A stretch of 64,000 nt of DNA from an uncultured Paracoccaceae bacterium (GTDB taxonomy: Bacteria; Pseudomonadota; Alphaproteobacteria; Rhodobacterales; Rhodobacteraceae). Location: assembly GCA_947488175.1 (NCBI GenBank), contig CANKYO010000010.1, positions 62,001 to 126,000 of the forward strand, written 5' to 3'. A program made the translations under genes and the position numbers. The first letter of the stretch is position 1; each line of letters begins with the position of its first letter. The notes beneath the pieces were generated by a model that saw only the letters and a list, made by a program, of their open reading frames with translations, made no database searches and was not told where the DNA came from. Shown piece by piece: positions 45,436 to 52,442 of this stretch.

Positions 45436-46359
45436 TTAGGTCGATGTCTTTCGAAAGAAGAAGGAAAACAAGCGGCCATCCGTCACGGCAAAACCCAAGC
45501 CAATGATGGTAAAACCAATCCACGCTTCCAGTCCCATTTTTTCGCCAAGGAACAAAACACCAAGTCCAATGGCGAATGGTGGAATTAGCAAGGTGACCAG
45601 TAAAAGATTGGCGGCCCCAGCTCGTACTAGAATAGCAAAGTAGAGCACATAGGCTAGTGCGGTCGACAAAGCAGCCATGCCAATCAGAGCGCCCCAAACG
45701 CTTGCAGAGAGTTCAAGATTTGGCGGGCCATCAAACACAAGGACAATTGGGATCATCAACAGAATGCTACCGATCAACATACCAAATGCGTTCATGAGTG
45801 GTGGTTGACCAGCAAGCGCAGTCTTGCCCCAAACACCAGCAAATGCGTAAGAGAGTGTTGCGCCAAGTATAGCAAGTTGAGCGAGATTGCTCGGGTTGAA
45901 GTCGGTCAACGCACTCGGACCCATGATGAAGGCCACCCCCGCGATGCCCAGAACAGCACCAATTATTTTTTTTGCAGTCAAAGGCTCATCGCGAAGCAAT
46001 AGGCCCGCCACAACTGCTGCAAACATAGCAGTCGTCCCGTTGAGGATGGACGCCAACCCGCTCTCAATCTGCGTCTGCCCCCAGAATATCAGCGAGAACG
46101 GAATAGCGTTGTTGAGTGCACCCATCACTAGATAAGCTCCCCAAACTTTTGGGGAACGCGGAACGGAAATTCTTTTAAAGAGGACAATCAACGCCAGTAT
46201 TGGCAATGCCCATATGACCCGGTGAAGGGTTATGGTGAGCGGCGGAACCTCACGCAGAGCAATCTCTCCAAAGAAAAACGAACCTCCCCAAACGGCTGCC
46301 AGCAGCAACAGCATGATCGTCGAATTCAAATCCAAGGTCAGCGAAGGAGTTTTGGTCAT
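45436..46359 (-). CDS. EamA/DMT-superfamily permease
   Basis: Inner-membrane transporter of the drug/metabolite superfamily; substrate unknown. From ATG 46359 (MTKTPSLTLDLNSTIM) it encodes about 307 residues with ten hydrophobic segments in two EamA repeats, including VWGGSFFFGEIALREVPPLT and GMAALSTALAYVLYFAILV. Longer starts at 46392 and 46413 lack a better ribosome site. It is flanked on both sides by copies of the same composite intergenic repeat. Confidence 0.85.
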   Translation of the reverse strand: MTKTPSLTLDLNSTIMLLLLAAVWGGSFFFGEIALREVPPLTITLHRVIWALPILALIVLFKRISVPRSPKVWGAYLVMGALNNAIPFSLIFWGQTQIESGLASILNGTTAMFAAVVAGLLLRDEPLTAKKIIGAVLGIAGVAFIMGPSALTDFNPSNLAQLAILGATLSYAFAGVWGKTALAGQPPLMNAFGMLIGSILLMIPIVLVFDGPPNLELSASVWGALIGMAALSTALAYVLYFAILVRAGAANLLLVTLLIPPFAIGLGVLFLGEKMGLEAWIGFTIIGLGFAVTDGRLFSFFFRKTST

Positions 46360-46557
46360 TTCAGATGATCTCAATGCACTGGTTGTTGCCATCTGATACC
46401 TTAGCCAACCCATGCAAGACGACCCGTTTCATGCGGATATGGACAAATCAACCCATTGTCCCGTTCAAGAGATAGGCATCCAAAGCAGACCTTGGCGCAG
46501 CCGCAGCGAATTGGTCCTTTGTCCCGCCTTCACGCCTAAGACAGTTCTGAAATCAGT

Positions 46558-46572
46558 GTCCGCTTTGGGCTG
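46558..46572 (+). repeat. Dispersed intergenic repeat, copy 4
   Basis: GTCCGCTTTGGGCTG exactly matches the consensus; CAGACCTTGGCGCAG lies 72 bp upstream at 46486. Confidence 0.55.
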
Positions 46573-46616
46573 ATCGGAGACTCTGAGCGTACGGAACGAA
46601 TCTCAGTTACGGGCCA

Positions 46617-47120
46617 TCAGCGCCAACCTGACTTCGGTGTTTCCAACCGGAACTTTAGTCGCTCAATCTGAACCGATGCGGATTGAGCCTTTGCGATAAA
46701 CGCTTCAATTTCATCAGCGTTCGAGGTAGCCGCTTTCGGTGCCGATACAGCTAAGTCTTCGAGCAAACTGGCACCAGTGTATTCTAGCTCTCGAATATGA
46801 TCGGTTTCTGATCCAAAGCCTAAGCCGTTTCCCAGCACTGGCATGTGCCTGTCATGCCGGTTTTCCCATTGAAGACGTGTCTCATGGCAAGCATCGTGAA
46901 GTCTTATCAGGCTTCTTTCAGCGTCAGAGATACCTTCTTGCATCTTCACCCTCAGCGCAGTCAGGTCCGAATCCTTTGTAGCTTGAATTGCGTGCTTGGC
47001 TGTTTTGAAAGCGAGCGCCGCGTAGACCAATGCAGCGACCGCAATGAGGAGTGAAATTATTTCGAACACACGTTGTGCAACAAGATCAAGAACAGATTCC
47101 AATATCACAAGGCCCACCAC
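46617..47120 (-). CDS. Hypothetical single-span membrane protein with coiled coil
   Basis: 167 residues: a hydrophobic N-terminal helix (EIISLLIAVAALVYAALAF), then a helical cytoplasmic region with KHAIQATKDSDLTALRVKMQ and a C-terminal AKAQSASVQIERLKFRLETP that predict coiled coils. No catalytic motif. Similar small membrane/coiled-coil proteins occur scattered in accessory DNA; function unknown. Confidence 0.5.
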   Translation of the reverse strand: MVGLVILESVLDLVAQRVFEIISLLIAVAALVYAALAFKTAKHAIQATKDSDLTALRVKMQEGISDAERSLIRLHDACHETRLQWENRHDRHMPVLGNGLGFGSETDHIRELEYTGASLLEDLAVSAPKAATSNADEIEAFIAKAQSASVQIERLKFRLETPKSGWR

Positions 47121-47434
47121 ATCTAGAAGTCATTGTTTTACTACTTACAACCCCATGTGGTGTGGCCCCTGTCGGTTTGCAAGTTTTTGGTCTGAGTTGG
47201 TTCGTTGAGATCCGCTGAAACCGGAATATAACGACACAACATATGGAACATGCAACCCCACATTCAGACGTCAAATCTCAATGGTAGGTTTTCGCGCTGA
47301 ACTACCAGCGGAACCCGGAGATCGAGTGTCCGCTTCGGGCTGGCCGCGGAACTTGCAGCTTGGAGCGGCTGGGCACCTCCAGGGTTTTGGGCGTGAGTTG
47401 CAGTGTCGAAAACAGTGGAACAAAACAAGAACTT
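47121..47434. other. Intergenic region with a repeat copy
   Basis: About 310 bp without a supported gene; holds repeat copy 5 at 47328 and presumably promoters for the divergent neighbours. No clear promoter seen. Confidence 0.4.
47328..47342 (+). repeat. Dispersed intergenic repeat, copy 5
   Basis: GTCCGCTTCGGGCTG, one base from the consensus, followed by 'gccgcggaac'. Confidence 0.5.
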
Positions 47435-47713
47435 ATGCGATTTGGTCGTATGCCCTACGAACCAGTCACGCTCGGTTTCAAGTTTTCGATCCGTCTCAAA
47501 CAGCTGACGGCCCGTGATGTCCTCGTGGTGACCTGCCCTGCTTGTCACAAGTCGTACTACGTTGCTCCACATATTCTTTTAGAGCGATATCATGAGCATA
47601 GGCCGATAGAGAGTTTTGCTGACGACTTCGTTTGCAAACGCTGTGGGAACCGGCATGACATGTCCTGGCGGATTGATCGCGCGGTTGGACCTGAGTTTCC
47701 GCGTTCGGCCTAA
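47435..47713 (+). CDS. Small zinc-ribbon protein, function unknown
   Basis: About 92 residues from ATG 47435 (alternative ATG at 47450). Two Cys-x-x-Cys pairs, VTCPACHKSYYVAPH and DFVCKRCGNRHDMSW, separated by about 35 residues suggest a zinc ribbon. PYEPVTLGFKFSIRLKQLTA precedes it. The stop overlaps the stop of the convergent gene (CTAA). No family recognised. Confidence 0.55.
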   Translation: MRFGRMPYEPVTLGFKFSIRLKQLTARDVLVVTCPACHKSYYVAPHILLERYHEHRPIESFADDFVCKRCGNRHDMSWRIDRAVGPEFPRSA

Positions 47714-47916
47714 CTGTCGTGAATCGCACGTCCCTTTAGGATCTCGGATGCTGGCCAGAGAACTTCGCCATTCTCTGCGGTGATCATTTTGATCCCGAGG
47801 AAGGATATGATTGGTGTCTGTTCGAGTCGCGTGATCCCGTAGAGGACCCCTGATCTATGATCGTCGGACAAGACTTCTTCTCGCCCGTCCTCAAAGATGA
47901 CCTTAAAGCTGTTCAT
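47710..47916 (-). CDS. Hypothetical 68-residue protein
   Basis: From ATG 47916, overlapping the upstream stop as ATGA, the product reads MNSFKVIFEDGREEVLSDDH then GITRLEQTPIISFLGIKMIT and ends AIHDS. A small beta-rich soluble protein. Last gene of a three-gene overlapping set with the GIY-YIG-like and TSCPD-like genes. No function recognised. Confidence 0.55.
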   Translation of the reverse strand: MNSFKVIFEDGREEVLSDDHRSGVLYGITRLEQTPIISFLGIKMITAENGEVLWPASEILKGRAIHDS

Positions 47917-48383
47917 GATAGCTGCTTTGTCGCAAATGTTCGGATCTTGCTGTCCCCGCCCCACGAAAACTTCAACCGGGCTTCAAATCGTACTTCAATA
48001 GCTGTTCTCAGGATCCTGGCCGCAATGTCGTCCATCGTTTCTCTCCGGCGCAAGATGAACCATTCTGTTCCACGCCGATCACGACGTCCGAACCATCGAC
48101 CAGCCAGTCCTTTCAGCGTTCTATGCTCCGTCACATAAGCGTGCGGCATTGATACTGTGAACACAATGCGCAAACCCCCGTCCACCAGACCTTTAAGTTC
48201 GTTGCGACGTGTGTTCGTCTTTCGCTGTGTGAAGCCGACTTTGAATAGATCAGGCTCCGATCTGGACTGAAGCAAGTAGACTGTCCCCCACCCTCTCGTC
48301 CGGAAGCAAGGGATGTGGTTTTTTCTTTGCCACAGCCGCCTTGCCATTGCCTCAGGCCCATGCCGGCGGCTGAGATAGCTCAT
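47913..48383 (-). CDS. GIY-YIG-like (T5orf172/Mug113-type) nuclease-domain protein
   Basis: 156 residues. The segment GWGTVYLLQSRSEPDLFKVG followed by FTQRKTNTRRNEL fits the start of the GIY-YIG fold in the T5orf172 group (VYLL ... FKVG), with YVTEHRTLKGLAGRWFGR and GTEWFILRR carrying the later Glu region. The N-terminal SRRHGPEAMARRLWQRK is basic. It overlaps the TSCPD-like gene upstream by 32 bp and the small gene downstream by 4 bp. An ATG at 48347 is an alternative start. Likely a DNA-binding or nicking accessory protein. Confidence 0.6.
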   Translation of the reverse strand: MSYLSRRHGPEAMARRLWQRKNHIPCFRTRGWGTVYLLQSRSEPDLFKVGFTQRKTNTRRNELKGLVDGGLRIVFTVSMPHAYVTEHRTLKGLAGRWFGRRDRRGTEWFILRRRETMDDIAARILRTAIEVRFEARLKFSWGGDSKIRTFATKQLS

Positions 48384-48702
48384 TCACAATCAGCCCTGAT
48401 ATGCTCGCGAATGACAGCGTTCCGTCCGGGTTTTCTTTGCGGGCAAGCGATTTCGCCACCTCGTCGGGCTTCATGCCATACTGAAGCAAGAGCGAAAAAA
48501 GCACGCAGAAGTCCTGCACTTGAAATTCCAGCATCGATCCTGACTTGAACCCGGATGAATAGAAGACCTCTTTTGGTTCATCTGGTCGTTCTGGGTCATA
48601 GCCAACTGACAAGAACACGGTTTGACCCTGTTCTGTCTCGACCCTGCGGGTTTCTGTCAGTCGCCTGCTTGGCAGCCGTTTGCGTTCTTTCTTTTGTGCC
48701 AT
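48352..48702 (-). CDS. TSCPD-like small protein
   Basis: From ATG 48702 (MAQKKERKRLPSRRLTETRR) about 116 residues. RLPSRRLTETRRVETEQGQT followed by FLSVGYDPERPDEPKEVFYS, SGSMLEFQVQDFCVLFSLLL and GMKPDEVAKSLARKENPDG is the pattern of the TSCPD domain, a module also at the C-terminus of some ribonucleotide reductases. Stand-alone copies are common on plasmids and phages of Rhodobacterales; their role is unknown. First gene of the overlapping three-gene set. Confidence 0.6.
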   Translation of the reverse strand: MAQKKERKRLPSRRLTETRRVETEQGQTVFLSVGYDPERPDEPKEVFYSSGFKSGSMLEFQVQDFCVLFSLLLQYGMKPDEVAKSLARKENPDGTLSFASISGLIVNELSQPPAWA

Positions 48703-48732
48703 CGTTGAGGTCCATTCCTGCAAAGATCTACG

Positions 48733-48906
48733 TCAGATTTCTGCTTGCTCACGTTGCTTCATGATCAGGTAAAGCCATAGTGCCTCGATTCTAGCTGATG
48801 CTGGGTCCAACTCCGCCAGTTCCGCCACTGACCGTTTGAGCCAATCAGAAGCGTGATCTGATTCAAGCACTTTTTCTACTGACGGCACTTCAAATGGACC
48901 CAGCAC
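48733..48906 (-). CDS. 57-residue hypothetical protein downstream of the lipoprotein gene
   Basis: A short minus-strand frame starting GTG at 48906, two bases after the lipoprotein stop, with AAAGG about ten bases upstream. It encodes MLGPFEVPSVEKVLESDHAS then DWLKRSVAELAELDPASARI and EALWLYLIMKQREQAEI. The acidic, helical sequence and tight coupling (TAAGCGTG) support a real gene. Probably the third member of the DsbA-lipoprotein operon; function unknown. Confidence 0.5.
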   Translation of the reverse strand: MLGPFEVPSVEKVLESDHASDWLKRSVAELAELDPASARIEALWLYLIMKQREQAEI

Positions 48907-48908
48907 GC

Positions 48909-49349
48909 TTAGCAGCCTTTCTCGACAGAGGCGCGCTGCAGCTCGGCAGAGCGTTGTAACAACGCCAACGAGTCTGTGACATTCGCAATCGACTCTTGGC
49001 CCTGTTCTGCTCTCCGTACAGCTTCAACGCCTTGAGCGGTAGCCGACGCTGCCCTGATGCCATTCAAACCACCTTGCGCACCTGCACCCAGGACAGCTGT
49101 AAGCCCCACACCAACAACGGCATCTGTCAGTGCGTTATTGCGCGCTGCGCGTTGTTGTTCAGCTTCAAGCTCCCGCACCCGTGCTGTAATGTTGCTGTTC
49201 CTGATTGCCAGCTCGTCGCAGCTCAGCGCCAGTGTCGATGGGTCACTTGTGGACTGGCCGACCGTCGGTAGTCCTTGAACAGATGGTTGCCCAGTGTTTA
49301 TGCAGCCTGCCAGCGTAGCCGCCGTTACCAATGCTAGTGGGAGTTTCAT
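48909..49349 (-). CDS. Putative lipoprotein, function unknown
   Basis: 146 residues starting MKLPLALVTAATLAGCINTG with a clear lipobox. The mature region has a coiled-coil stretch (RNSNITARVRELEAEQQRAA) followed by a Gly/Ala-rich hydrophobic segment (LTDAVVGVGLTAVLGAGAQG) and a helical C-terminus. The DsbA-like gene ends at its start codon. It may be an envelope component linked to conjugation. Confidence 0.65.
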   Translation of the reverse strand: MKLPLALVTAATLAGCINTGQPSVQGLPTVGQSTSDPSTLALSCDELAIRNSNITARVRELEAEQQRAARNNALTDAVVGVGLTAVLGAGAQGGLNGIRAASATAQGVEAVRRAEQGQESIANVTDSLALLQRSAELQRASVEKGC

Positions 49350-50035
49350 CAGGATTCGTCCTTTTCAATTTCAAGAATTTCAACCAGTTCTTCCGGGTTC
49401 AGTAATCCGTCGTAGATTTGATCGCGGCCAACGAATGTTGGTGTGCCTCTGATCCCCAGCGTTGATGCGAGGCGCTGATTGCGGAGAATTTCTGCAGCAA
49501 CATCATTCGACTGCGCTTCGACAGAGATCGCATGGACGTCAAATCCGAGGTCTTCCACCAACCGCAAGGCGCTGGCGGTGCCACTCACCCGCCCTGCAGC
49601 GTCGAACACCGCATAGTGAAAGCGCTCATATGCATCGCGACCCTCAACATTGCGAACCGCAATCGATACCTTGGCAAGCTCATTGGACTGTTCACCGAGG
49701 ATCGGAAACTCGATCAACCGAACACCGCGTGTCATCCCATGAGGCAGCGTCTGCATATGAGCAGCGCTTTGCGCACAGAACCCACAGCGATAGTCGAAGA
49801 ACTCAACAAGCCGGATTTGCGGATTGTCGCCAAATAGCTCTCGTGTCAGCTCATCGATTTTTTGGCGTTCAACCGCTGTTTCGGCTCGCTCTCGCTCTTC
49901 CTCCAACTTCTGTATCGCGAGCAATACTACCTCAGGGTTATTGAGAATTGCTTCCATGACTCTCTGATCAAAATCGTCCTGCGCCATGAGTGGCGACGCA
50001 GCAAGCAAGGAAACTGCAAGTACATAAGCGCGCAT
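49349..50035 (-). CDS. DsbA-family periplasmic thiol oxidoreductase
   Basis: 228 residues with a signal peptide (YVLAVSLLAASPLMA), an N-terminal helical region (QKLEEERERAETAVERQKID) and a DsbA/DsbG-like thioredoxin fold carrying FFDYRCGFCAQSAAHM as active site and the cis-proline GIRGTPTFVG. It resembles DsbA family proteins with an N-terminal dimerisation-like extension. It faces traD divergently across an 88-bp region that contains the shared tra motif, so it is probably co-regulated and may fold Cys-rich TraN and TraU. Confidence 0.85.
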   Translation of the reverse strand: MRAYVLAVSLLAASPLMAQDDFDQRVMEAILNNPEVVLLAIQKLEEERERAETAVERQKIDELTRELFGDNPQIRLVEFFDYRCGFCAQSAAHMQTLPHGMTRGVRLIEFPILGEQSNELAKVSIAVRNVEGRDAYERFHYAVFDAAGRVSGTASALRLVEDLGFDVHAISVEAQSNDVAAEILRNQRLASTLGIRGTPTFVGRDQIYDGLLNPEELVEILEIEKDES

Positions 50036-50052
50036 TTTTTCATCCCGTAATA

Positions 50053-50081
50053 GTGTAAAATCTTTTCTCTAACACTTTTTT
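50053..50081 (+). promoter_or_regulatory. Bipartite motif upstream of traD (shared with traA)
   Basis: GTGTAA at 50053 and CACTTTTT at 50073, starts 20 bp apart, as upstream of traA. Here it lies in the 88-bp gap between the divergent dsbA-like and traD genes, about 43 bp before the traD start and 18 bp before the dsbA-like start, so it could serve both. Confidence 0.45.
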
Positions 50082-50123
50082 GGACTAGTCTAGCCACAAA
50101 TACATCAATTTTTTGGGGATTTG

Positions 50124-52439
50124 ATGATGGCCAAGACAGTCAGCTCTGCTTCAACACTCATTCGCGGAGGCCAGACCGCGCAACACTGGTGGCGCATGGG
50201 ATGGCAGGTCCTGCGGTTTGCGACCGTTGTCGGATCTATCATTTACGTTTGCAGCTTCGTCTTCATGGTAGCACGCGCATACAACCCAAGCGAGATGCGC
50301 ATCGCCTTCTATTACGAGATGGCTGAGCGGGGTGTTGTCGGACAAAACGGTTTCGACAAACTCTACACCTTCAGGGATTTAGATGGTGAAACGGTCACAG
50401 TGCCAGCCGTACAGCTTTATCGGAATACTGAGTATCGCCGGATCCGGGATGGGTTCTTCTACTCGATACATAGCTCGGCCCGCCTTGCTGGCATTCCTGC
50501 TATCCTCATTGGCTTGGTCTCACTGCTGATCTTCGTCAAAACAGGCAATCGGATCCAGGAAGATGAGTTTGTGCGTGGCGCGAGACTTGTTTCAGCCGCC
50601 CAACTCAAGGGCTGGAGCGCTCTAAAATGGCGGAAGTACAAGAAGAAACACAAAGGCCGTAAGACCGCGAAGCCTTTGACGATCGCCGGCATTCCTTTTC
50701 CGCCCGATGCCGTTGAAGCCCAGACGATGCTGAATGGTACAGTCGGTGTTGGTAAGACCAACGCCATGATCGAGATGCTTTCGATTATTCGGGAGAATGG
50801 CGGTAAGGCGATTATCTATGATCGCATGGGTGGCTTTGTTTCGCGGTTCTACGATGAAAATACGGACCACCTGATCAATCCCTTTGACGATCGGTCATCA
50901 TCTTGGAACCCATTCGACGATGTTCTTGATGCAGCTTCATTCACCCAACTTGGCGAGGTCATGATCCCAGAACATCGTGGCGCTGCGAGTGATCCCTTTT
51001 GGTCTCAGGCTGCGCGCATCGTCTTCGATTATGCGGCGCGGGAACTATACAAAACCAAACGTCGTACCGTTAAGTCGTTGATCCAGCACTTGTTACACCT
51101 CGACTCAGAGGTGTTGGCAAAACTCCTTGCCGGAACTCCTGGCTCTCACTTCTTTAACGAAGACATTGTTAAGACGGCCCAGAGTATTCGCGCGAACCTG
51201 ATTTCGGAACTGCGTTTCCTCGAATACCTCCGCGATGATGCTGAGGCGTTTTCCATCCGAGAGTGGATGAAGTCAGATGAGCCGTCGTTCCTCTTCTTGA
51301 CGGGTGATGCTGAACACGCAGCTGCTACCCGCAACATCATTTCCACGATGCTTGAGATCTCTGCCAACGCTTTGATGGGGATGGGTCCGGCCAGCGAGCC
51401 ACGCTGTTACTTCTTCATGGATGAGGTCCCTTCTCTCAACCGATTGCCTTTCTTGATCAGTTCGCTCGCTGAAATCCGTCAGTTTGGTGGCGCTTTCGTC
51501 CTTGGCTATCAGGTTTATAGTCAGTTGGAAGATATTTACGGACGCGAGGCAGCACAGACCATTTCCGGCACGGTCAACAACCGGATCGTCTTCAACACCC
51601 CCGATTTTCGCACAGCAAAACTCTGTTCTGAAATGCTTGGCAACCAAGATAAATGGGAGTCGAACACGAACATCAGCGTCGGCGCCCATGAAGCCCGGGA
51701 CGGTGTAGGCTTCACACAGCAACGCGTCGAACGCGCCATCATCACGCCGGCCGAGATACAGAGCCTTCCTCAACACAGAGCCGCGGTGAAGTTCGCTTAT
51801 GACTCACCAACGGCTGTCGTGGACATGAAACAGGTCTTTGTTGACGAAACCCAACCCCGTTTCTTGCCCTACATGGGGAACGCAGCGGGGTTTGCTGAAT
51901 ACAGCGAACCAAAGCCGAAGCCACCAGCTGAAGATCCGGCAAAGAACGTCGAAATGGTCCGCGCCTTCCACCAATGGTGTGGTTGGCGGTTTCACTGCGA
52001 TGCCAGCGAGTTTGCCACTGATGCCACAGAACCTTGTGCCGAATACAAAGTATACTTCGATCACTTCAAGAGCTGCTTCAATGCTGGGACGCACCCGGAA
52101 AACATCCATCCCGTCGTTCCGTTGGGTGACGGTTTGGCGAGGAACGCCCCCATTTGTCCGACCGAAGACGATGCGCCATTCGAGACGGCTGATGCAGGAT
52201 CCGAGACAGTCATACGGACTGAAGGTCCAATCCCGCCATTTTACGAGGGACCGGGACCACACGAACCTTCTGGCCAGATCAACCTATTCGATCACTCTCG
52301 CCATGCCGAGGCCGAGGTCCCTGCCCCCGAAGCGGATGCGAATCCCGACGACACGCCTGACACGCCTCCGGCTGAGCTGCCCCAGCGGAACCTTCCATTG
52401 CCAAGTGGCTGGTCACCAGACGCTCCATCGGGGGCTTGA
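50124..52439 (+). CDS. traD: Type IV coupling protein TraD
   Basis: Inner-membrane ATPase that delivers the relaxase-DNA complex to the secretion channel. About 771 residues; two N-terminal membrane helices (FATVVGSIIYVCSFVFMVA and IPAILIGLVSLLIFV), Walker A MLNGTVGVGKTNAM near 205, and Walker B RCYFFMDEVPSLNRLPFLIS. The C-terminal 150 residues are acidic and Pro-rich, suited to relaxase binding. ATGs at 50124 and 50127 both follow TTGGGGAT; a TTG at 50121 is also in frame. traI follows after 3 bp. Confidence 0.92.
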   Translation: MMAKTVSSASTLIRGGQTAQHWWRMGWQVLRFATVVGSIIYVCSFVFMVARAYNPSEMRIAFYYEMAERGVVGQNGFDKLYTFRDLDGETVTVPAVQLYRNTEYRRIRDGFFYSIHSSARLAGIPAILIGLVSLLIFVKTGNRIQEDEFVRGARLVSAAQLKGWSALKWRKYKKKHKGRKTAKPLTIAGIPFPPDAVEAQTMLNGTVGVGKTNAMIEMLSIIRENGGKAIIYDRMGGFVSRFYDENTDHLINPFDDRSSSWNPFDDVLDAASFTQLGEVMIPEHRGAASDPFWSQAARIVFDYAARELYKTKRRTVKSLIQHLLHLDSEVLAKLLAGTPGSHFFNEDIVKTAQSIRANLISELRFLEYLRDDAEAFSIREWMKSDEPSFLFLTGDAEHAAATRNIISTMLEISANALMGMGPASEPRCYFFMDEVPSLNRLPFLISSLAEIRQFGGAFVLGYQVYSQLEDIYGREAAQTISGTVNNRIVFNTPDFRTAKLCSEMLGNQDKWESNTNISVGAHEARDGVGFTQQRVERAIITPAEIQSLPQHRAAVKFAYDSPTAVVDMKQVFVDETQPRFLPYMGNAAGFAEYSEPKPKPPAEDPAKNVEMVRAFHQWCGWRFHCDASEFATDATEPCAEYKVYFDHFKSCFNAGTHPENIHPVVPLGDGLARNAPICPTEDDAPFETADAGSETVIRTEGPIPPFYEGPGPHEPSGQINLFDHSRHAEAEVPAPEADANPDDTPDTPPAELPQRNLPLPSGWSPDAPSGA

Positions 52440-52442
52440 TCC

